The position numbers and the translations under genes are program-made. Positions 15,540 to 19,778 of a stretch of DNA of 19,778 nt are shown piece after piece. Below the pieces are notes generated by a model. That model saw only the letters and a list, made by a program, of their open reading frames with translations. It did no database searches and was not told the origin of the DNA. Numbering within the stretch: the first letter of the stretch is position 1; each line of letters starts with the position of its first letter. This stretch comes from Pseudomonadota bacterium. Lineage in GTDB: Bacteria > Pseudomonadota > Gammaproteobacteria > Steroidobacterales > Steroidobacteraceae. The stretch is taken from positions 1 to 19,778 of the forward strand of contig JAEZCR010000094.1 of assembly GCA_023433465.1 (NCBI GenBank). The letters run 5' to 3'.

Positions 15540-17018
15540 ATGAACAAGTGGCTTGTTATCGTGATGGCGGCGCTGCTCGCCTCCTGTGGCGGCGCTCCGG
15601 ATTCAACGAAGGCCGAGACGGGTGGTTCGCGCAAGGGCGACTTCGGTCCGCCGCAGGGCGAGCCGATTCATGCCGTGCTCACGAGCCCGCCGCACGTGCC
15701 ACCGGCGACGAACCGCAAGCAGCCCGCGAAAGTCATCGTCGAGCTCGAAGTGGTCGAAGTCGACAAGGAAATCGCCGAAGGCGTGACCTACACGTTCTGG
15801 ACCTTCGGCGGCACGGTGCCCGGCAGCTTCATCCGCGTGCGCCAGGGCGACACCGTCGAGTTCCATCTCAAGAATCACCCCAGCAGCAAGATGCCTCACA
15901 ACATCGACCTGCATGGTGTCACCGGTCCCGGCGGCGGCGCGGCCTCCAGCTTCACGGCGCCGGGCCATCGCACGCAGTTCACGTTCAAGGCGCTGAACCA
16001 GGGCATCTACGTCTATCACTGCGCGACCGCACCGGTGGGCATGCACGTCGCGAACGGCATGTACGGGCTGATCCTCGTCGAGCCGCCCGAAGGACTGCCG
16101 CCGGTCGACGCCGAGTACTACGTGATGCAGGGCGACTTCTACACGGTCGGCAAGTACCGCGAGAAAGGCCATCAGCCCTTCGACATGCAGAAGGCGATCG
16201 ACGAAAACGCGACCTACGTATTGTTCAACGGCTCGGAGTCCGCACTCACGGGTCCCAATGCGCTCAAGGCGCTGACCAACCAGAACGTGCGCCTGTACGT
16301 CGGCAACGGCGGACCGAATCTCGCGTCCAGCTTCCACGTGATCGGCGAGATCTTCGACCGGGTGCAGTACGAAGGCGGCACGCGCGTACAGGAGAACGTC
16401 CAGACCACGCTGATCCCGCCCGGCGGCGCGGCCATCGTCGAATTCCACACGGAGGTGCCGGGCAACTACGTGCTGGTCGATCACGCGATCTTCCGCGCGT
16501 TCAACAAGGGCGCGCTGGCGTTGATGGAAGTCTCCGGCGAGGAACGGCCCGAGATCTACTCCGGCAAGCAGGTCGACGAGATGTACGTCGGCGACAAACT
16601 CGTGAGCGCGGCGCCCGTGGCGGCCGCGGTCGCGGCGGGCGCGGCCGGCACGTTGACGCTCGAGCAGCAGGCGAAGGCCGGCGAGGTGCTATTCAAGGGC
16701 ACCTGCTCCGCCTGCCACCAGGACCAGGGCCAGGGTATTCCGGGCGTGTTCCCGCCGCTCGCGAACTCCGACTACCTGATGGCGGACCACAAGCGCGCGA
16801 TCGGGATCGTGCTCAACGGCCTGTCCGGCAAGATCAAGGTCAACGGCCAGGAGTACGACTCCGTGATGCCGCCGATGAGCCAGCTCAACGACGACGAGAT
16901 CGCGAACATCCTCACCTTCGCGATGAACAGCTGGGGCAACGAGAATGGCGCGATCACGGCGGAACAGGTGAAGGAAGTGCGCGCGACCACCAAGCGTACC
17001 GAGGGCGCGGCGCACTGA
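15540..17018 (+). CDS. nirK: Copper nitrite reductase with fused C-terminal cytochrome c, lipoprotein
   Basis: Reduces nitrite to NO in the periplasm. The 492-residue protein starts with a lipoprotein signal (lipobox LASC, C16). Two cupredoxin domains follow (about 65-340). Type 1 copper ligands are H120, C161, H169 and M174; type 2 ligands are H125, H160 and H315; catalytic residues are D123 and H266. The short loop CATAPVGMH resembles the three-domain enzyme of Ralstonia pickettii. After an alanine-rich linker (355-372) comes a cytochrome c domain with C389-x2-C392-H393 and a likely axial M443 (or M446). The tethered heme probably delivers electrons to type 1 copper. C16 is followed by G rather than D, which by the Lol rule favours the outer membrane. 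It is preceded by an FNR box and followed by nirV after 10 bases. Confidence 0.97.
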   Translation: MNKWLVIVMAALLASCGGAPDSTKAETGGSRKGDFGPPQGEPIHAVLTSPPHVPPATNRKQPAKVIVELEVVEVDKEIAEGVTYTFWTFGGTVPGSFIRVRQGDTVEFHLKNHPSSKMPHNIDLHGVTGPGGGAASSFTAPGHRTQFTFKALNQGIYVYHCATAPVGMHVANGMYGLILVEPPEGLPPVDAEYYVMQGDFYTVGKYREKGHQPFDMQKAIDENATYVLFNGSESALTGPNALKALTNQNVRLYVGNGGPNLASSFHVIGEIFDRVQYEGGTRVQENVQTTLIPPGGAAIVEFHTEVPGNYVLVDHAIFRAFNKGALALMEVSGEERPEIYSGKQVDEMYVGDKLVSAAPVAAAVAAGAAGTLTLEQQAKAGEVLFKGTCSACHQDQGQGIPGVFPPLANSDYLMADHKRAIGIVLNGLSGKIKVNGQEYDSVMPPMSQLNDDEIANILTFAMNSWGNENGAITAEQVKEVRATTKRTEGAAH

Positions 17019-17028
17019 GGGCGCGAAC

Positions 17029-17805
17029 ATGAAGTCGCAGCGTTTGTGGAAGTGGGTGTATGGCGCCGCCATCGCGATCCTGATGATTCAGATCGTCTCG
17101 GCGCAGGCGAGCCTGCCGGGCGGGAAGTTCACGACGGTGCTGCCGCCCGCGCCCGAGGTGAAGACGGTCGACGTCGCGCCGTTCAAGTTGGATCGCGCGC
17201 TGGTCACGAACGCGGAATTCGCGCGGTTCGTGAAGGCGCATCCCGACTGGAGCCGCGACCGGGTCAAACGCCTGTTCGCCGACGACAAGTATCTCGCGCA
17301 CTGGGAGTCGGCCGCGCAGCCCGGCGCGAACATCGCCAACCAGCCGGTGACGCAGGTGAGCTGGTTCGCGGCCAACGCCTACTGCGAGGCGCGCGGCGCG
17401 CGCCTGCCCGGCTGGTACGAGTGGGAGTTCGCGGCGGCCGCGAGCGATGCGGCGCCCGATGCACGCGACGATCCCGCCTGGCGGCAGCGCATCCTCGACT
17501 GGTATTCGCGTTCGGCGCGCGGCGCGCTGCCGCCCGCCGGCGCCTCGCCAGCCAACTATTACGGCGTGCGCGACCTGCATGGCATCGCCTGGGAATGGGT
17601 CGAGGACGCCGGCAGCCTGCTCGTGAGCGACGATGGCCGCGAGCAGGGCGACGGCAGCAACCGCTTTTGCGGCGTCGGCGCCGCGAGTTTCGAGCAGAAG
17701 GAGAACTACGCGATGCTGATGCGGATCGCCATGTTGTCGAGCATGAAGGCGGCGTACACGTCGTCCTCGATGTCGTTCCGCTGTGCCTCGGGGGTGCGGC
17801 CGTGA
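17029..17805 (+). CDS. nirV: NirV-like SUMF1/formylglycine-generating-enzyme-fold protein
   Basis: A 258-residue protein of the SUMF1 (formylglycine-generating enzyme) fold, of the sort called NirV when next to nirK. It has an N-terminal signal or anchor (about 9-26, with a possible cleavage after AQA), so it acts in the periplasm. Family motifs are ALVTNAEFARFV, QPVTQVSWFAANAYCEARG, RLPGWYEWEFAAA, NYYGVRDLHGIAWEWVED and a closing SFRCASG. Cysteines are C119, C214 and C252. By eye, C214 falls near the first active-site cysteine of true formylglycine enzymes, while the position five residues later is alanine, so the catalytic cysteine pair seems incomplete. It sits between nirK and an SCO chaperone gene, overlapping the latter by GTGA. 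A role in NirK maturation is inferred; the biochemical function of NirV is not settled to my knowledge. Confidence 0.88.
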   Translation: MKSQRLWKWVYGAAIAILMIQIVSAQASLPGGKFTTVLPPAPEVKTVDVAPFKLDRALVTNAEFARFVKAHPDWSRDRVKRLFADDKYLAHWESAAQPGANIANQPVTQVSWFAANAYCEARGARLPGWYEWEFAAAASDAAPDARDDPAWRQRILDWYSRSARGALPPAGASPANYYGVRDLHGIAWEWVEDAGSLLVSDDGREQGDGSNRFCGVGAASFEQKENYAMLMRIAMLSSMKAAYTSSSMSFRCASGVRP

Positions 17806-18359
17806 GCCGGCTCGTGCGGGCCGCGGCCGCCGCGGTCGCGCTGCTCACAGTCTCCGGATGGGCGGGCGCCGACCCCGCGCCCCCGGCCTCCATCTACGAC
17901 CTCGACGCGCCGCTGCGCTCCCAGGACGGGCGCGCGATCGGGCTCGACGTGCATCGTGGCCATCCCGTCATGATCACCATGTTCTATGGCGGCTGTCCGA
18001 TGGCCTGCCCGCTCATCATCGAAACGCTGCGCGCGGTCGAGCGCGATCTTGATGCGAAGCAGCGCGCCAACCTGCGCGTGCTGATGATTTCGATCGACCC
18101 ACGGCGCGATACGCCCGAGGCGCTGGCCGAGCTCGCGAAGACCCGGCGGATCGACACCACGCGCTGGACCCTGGCGCACGCGAACGAGACGGACGTGCGC
18201 AAGATCGCCGCGACGCTCGGCATCCAGTACCGCCAATTGCCTGATGGCGAGTTCAGCCACGCGTCGATCATCACGGTGCTGAACGAGCGCGGCGAGATCG
18301 TGACGCAGAGCGCCGAACTCGGCCGCGCGGATCCGCGATTGCTCGGAGCGCTGCGATAG
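17802..18359 (+). CDS. SCO1/SenC/PrrC family copper chaperone-thioredoxin fold protein
   Basis: Periplasmic copper-binding thioredoxin-fold protein of 185 residues with an N-terminal signal sequence (about 3-23). The copper site is complete: C65-x3-C69 in FYGGCPMACPL and the distant H153 in GEFSHASI. The SCO signatures LMISIDPRRDTPE (94-106) and W-T-L follow in order. The family delivers copper to, or reduces, the CuA or CuB sites of respiratory oxidases and related enzymes. The start is GTG 17802, overlapping the nirV stop (GTGA), so it is likely translated with nirV in the nirK operon. Copper delivery to NirK is the simplest inference; cbb3 oxidase, whose assembly genes lie at the right edge, is an alternative client. 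Confidence 0.94.
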   Translation: MSRLVRAAAAAVALLTVSGWAGADPAPPASIYDLDAPLRSQDGRAIGLDVHRGHPVMITMFYGGCPMACPLIIETLRAVERDLDAKQRANLRVLMISIDPRRDTPEALAELAKTRRIDTTRWTLAHANETDVRKIAATLGIQYRQLPDGEFSHASIITVLNERGEIVTQSAELGRADPRLLGALR

Positions 18360-18376
18360 CGTAAAGACGCTGTAGT

Positions 18377-18384
18377 AAGGAGGT
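18377..18384 (+). promoter_or_regulatory. Strong Shine-Dalgarno of the universal stress protein gene
   Basis: AAGGAGGT is a near-perfect ribosome binding site, 8 bases before the ATG at 18393. It is much stronger than any other in the window, so this gene may be translated at a high level. The 33-base gap to the SCO gene shows no clear promoter. Confidence 0.8.
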
Positions 18385-18392
18385 ACGGCCCC

Positions 18393-19325
18393 ATGCCCAA
18401 CCGTCGTGTCCTGTTCGCGGTGCGCGATCCCGCGACCGCATCCCGCGCAAGTCTCGCGAAGGCCATCCAGGTGGCCCGCGGGCTCGGTGCGTCGCTCGAA
18501 CTGTTCCACGTGCTGACCGATACGCTGATCATCGACCTGTCGCGCTTCGAACACGACGCGGCGGACTCGCTGCGCGAGCGCGTCGAACGCGAGGCGCGCG
18601 CACCGCTGGGGCGCATGTGCGCGATCGCGCGCAAACACGGCGTCGACGCGGAATGCACGGTGGAATGGAACTACCCGCCACACGAGGCCATCGCGCGCCG
18701 CGCCGAGGCGATCTGCGCGGAGCTCATCGTCGCGGATCGGCACCAGGGCGCGCGCGCGTTCTTCATCACGCAGACCGACTTCGAGCTGCTGCGCATCAGC
18801 CCGGTGCCGGTGCTGTTGCTCAAGAACACGAAGCCCTATCGCCGGCCGCGCGTGATCGCCGCGGTCGATCCTTCACACGCGCACGCGAAGACCGCGAAGC
18901 TCGACTCGCATATCCTGTCGGCCGCCGAGCGGCTGGCGAACGGGCTGCGCGGCAGCCTGCACATCGCGCATGCGAATTACCCGTCGATCGTCGGCCAGAA
19001 CGTCGACGCTACCGCCGTGCAGGCGGCGACCCAATGGACCGTGCCGAGTTTCGCGGAGCTCCAGGAACAGGGTCGCCAGGCCTTCGAGGAATTCCTCGCC
19101 GGCGTCGAGGTGCCACGCAGGCGCACGCACCTACTCGAAGGAAGTCCCACGAAGGTGATCCCGAAACTCGCGAAGGAGCTTAAGGCGGGCATCGTGGTCA
19201 TGGGCGCCGTCTCGCGCTCGGGACTCGAACGCGTGTTCATCGGCAACACGGCGGAGCGTGTATTGAACTCGCTGCCCTGCGACGTGCTCGTCGTGCACGC
19301 CGTCAGCCGCCCGTCACCGTGCTGA
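18393..19325 (+). CDS. Tandem-domain universal stress protein (UspE-like)
   Basis: Cytoplasmic protein of 310 residues with two Usp domains (about 1-147 and 150-307), the UspE-like arrangement. The second domain keeps the nucleotide-binding loop G-A-V-S-R-S-G followed by FIGNTAERVLNSLPCDVLVVH. The first has the matching position but a degenerate loop (ADRHQGARAFFITQTDFELL), so it probably does not bind ATP in the usual manner. Tandem Usps often belong to FNR/ANR-controlled low-oxygen responses, which fits the neighbourhood, but I saw no FNR box directly upstream. It may be the last gene of the nirK operon (33-base gap) or have its own unseen promoter. Its 3' end runs into a 10-bp direct repeat (GCTGAGTGGG at 19321 and 19335) leading into the large palindrome. 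Confidence 0.93.
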   Translation: MPNRRVLFAVRDPATASRASLAKAIQVARGLGASLELFHVLTDTLIIDLSRFEHDAADSLRERVEREARAPLGRMCAIARKHGVDAECTVEWNYPPHEAIARRAEAICAELIVADRHQGARAFFITQTDFELLRISPVPVLLLKNTKPYRRPRVIAAVDPSHAHAKTAKLDSHILSAAERLANGLRGSLHIAHANYPSIVGQNVDATAVQAATQWTVPSFAELQEQGRQAFEEFLAGVEVPRRRTHLLEGSPTKVIPKLAKELKAGIVVMGAVSRSGLERVFIGNTAERVLNSLPCDVLVVHAVSRPSPC

Positions 19326-19338
19326 GTGGGTGCTGCTG

Positions 19339-19401
19339 AGTGGGGACAGATTTATTTATCGACGATGACTTTTATCGTCGGTAAATAAATCTGTCCCCAC
19401 T
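19339..19401. repeat. 63-bp palindromic repeat (REP/MITE-like) between usp and ccoS
   Basis: Perfect 20-bp inverted arms (19339-19358 and 19382-19401; outer sequence AGTGGGGACAGATTTATTTA) continue as a T-G wobble, a C-G pair and a further 6 bp (GACGAT/ATCGTC), giving a stem of about 28 pairs around a 7-base loop. Its AT-rich inner section is unlike neighbouring DNA. The GTGGGGACAGATTTATTT motif is, from memory, common in dispersed repeats of proteobacteria. It overlaps the 3' end of ccoS, and could also act as a two-way terminator for the convergent usp and ccoS genes. Confidence 0.85.
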
Positions 19402-19538
19402 TCATCGTCGTCGAGGATCGAGCTGCCTTGCTCCTCGAGATCCTCGTACTGGCCCGAATCGATCGCCCAGAACAGCGCCCAGACCGCGAGCGCGAACACG
19501 CCGAGGCCGAGCACGACGAGCAGATAGCTGATGCTCAT
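19356..19538 (-). CDS. ccoS: cbb3-type cytochrome oxidase assembly protein CcoS
   Basis: Small inner-membrane protein of 60 residues needed for maturation of cbb3 cytochrome oxidase, probably for cofactor insertion into the CcoN subunit. One membrane span (about 5-25) leads into the family signature WALFWAIDSGQYEDLEEQG (20-38), followed by the acidic tail LDDDE. Normal CcoS proteins end about there. Here residues V47-R60 and the stop lie inside the 63-bp palindrome, so the tail GTDLFTDDKSHRR is encoded by repeat DNA. The ATG at 19538 overlaps the ccoI stop (ATGA), the usual ccoI-ccoS coupling. Confidence 0.94.
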   Translation of the reverse strand: MSISYLLVVLGLGVFALAVWALFWAIDSGQYEDLEEQGSSILDDDEVGTDLFTDDKSHRR

Positions 19539-19778
19539 GGTTCTTCTCCCGCGAGGCGGCGGGCATTGAGCACCACGCCCAGCGACGACAGCGACATGCC
19601 GAGCGCCGCGAGCCAGGGCGACACGAGCCCCAGCGCCGCCGCGGGCACGGCCGCCAGGTTGTAGGCCAGCGACCAGCCGAGATTCTGCCGCACCACGCGC
19701 AATGCGCGGCGCGCCGCGGCCACGGCGCGCGGCAGCACGGAGAGGTCGTCGTGCACGAGCAGCAGGTCCGCCGCGGAC
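19535..19778 (-). CDS. ccoI: Copper-translocating P1B-type ATPase CcoI, C-terminal end (partial)
   Basis: Only the last 80 residues are in the window; the gene enters from the right edge. The sequence SAADLLLVHDDLSVLPRAV, then RRALRVVRQNLGWSLAYN and GLVSPWLAALGMSLSSLGVV, is the end of the phosphorylation domain and the last two membrane helices of a CopA/CcoI-type copper ATPase, including the M-S-x-S-S copper-site motif. The family exports copper to the periplasmic side for insertion into cbb3 oxidase. Assignment to CcoI rather than CopA rests on the directly overlapping ccoS. Further cco genes are expected beyond the window. Confidence 0.9.
   Translation of the reverse strand, partial: SAADLLLVHDDLSVLPRAVAAARRALRVVRQNLGWSLAYNLAAVPAAALGLVSPWLAALGMSLSSLGVVLNARRLAGEEP

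Noticed and set aside
15540..17018. Multicopper oxidase or azurin-type protein instead of NirK
   Set aside because: Two cupredoxin domains with the NirK type 1 and type 2 ligand pattern plus D123 and H266, and only one CxxCH domain added; no extra copper-oxidase domains.
1..19778. CRISPR arrays, tRNA or rRNA genes, transposases, phage genes
   Set aside because: No regularly spaced direct repeats, no tRNA-like cloverleaf noticed by eye, and no open frame with mobile-element motifs.

Overview
This is a GC-rich, densely coded window from what looks like a facultatively denitrifying proteobacterium. A gammaproteobacterium of the Steroidobacteraceae/Nevskiales/Xanthomonadales kind is my guess from gene content and base composition; a betaproteobacterium is not excluded. 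The window is an accessory-respiration island: nitric oxide and nitrite reduction genes, an oxygen-sensing FNR-type regulator, copper and heme supply genes, and a phosphoketolase/acetyl-phosphate module. The right edge enters a cbb3 oxidase assembly locus.

Layout. (1) 1-583, minus: N-terminal part of a zinc alcohol dehydrogenase, cut by the window edge. (2) 684-4947, plus: a three-gene exporter operon (ABC ATPase, two-module FtsX-like permease, HlyD-type adaptor). (3) 5018-8410, plus: nnrS, hemN and an fnr/anr-type regulator, behind an FNR box. (4) 8513-11184, plus: quinol-type nitric oxide reductase norB overlapping a small SirB2-like membrane protein gene, behind a second FNR box. (5) 11277-13646, plus: phosphoketolase, convergent with (6) 13657-15372, minus: a single-chain acetate kinase-PduL fusion. 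(7) 15540-18359, plus: lipoprotein NirK fused to cytochrome c, a NirV-like SUMF1 protein and an SCO copper chaperone, behind a third FNR box. (8) 18393-19325, plus: tandem universal stress protein. (9) 19356-19778, minus: ccoS and the end of ccoI. No stretch longer than 300 bases lacks a gene.

How it fits together. The regulator keeps all four FNR cluster cysteines and the E-x-x-S-R recognition helix. Three 14-bp FNR-type dyads lie upstream of nnrS, norB and nirK, each followed by a CACCAT/CAACAT element at exactly the same distance. This predicts co-induction at low oxygen. NirK would make NO, NorB would remove it, and NnrS would give NO tolerance. HemN provides oxygen-independent heme; SCO and NirV plausibly serve copper-site maturation. 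Phosphoketolase makes acetyl phosphate, which the AckA-PduL fusion could turn into ATP plus acetate or into acetyl-CoA.

Most interesting observations: the AckA-PduL fusion facing phosphoketolase; the strict promoter geometry, which implies an almost leaderless nnrS mRNA; the lipid-anchored NirK-cytochrome c fusion; the SirB2-like gene translationally coupled to norB; and a 63-bp palindromic repeat that supplies the C-terminal codons and stop of ccoS. No tRNA, rRNA, CRISPR array, transposase or phage gene was seen.
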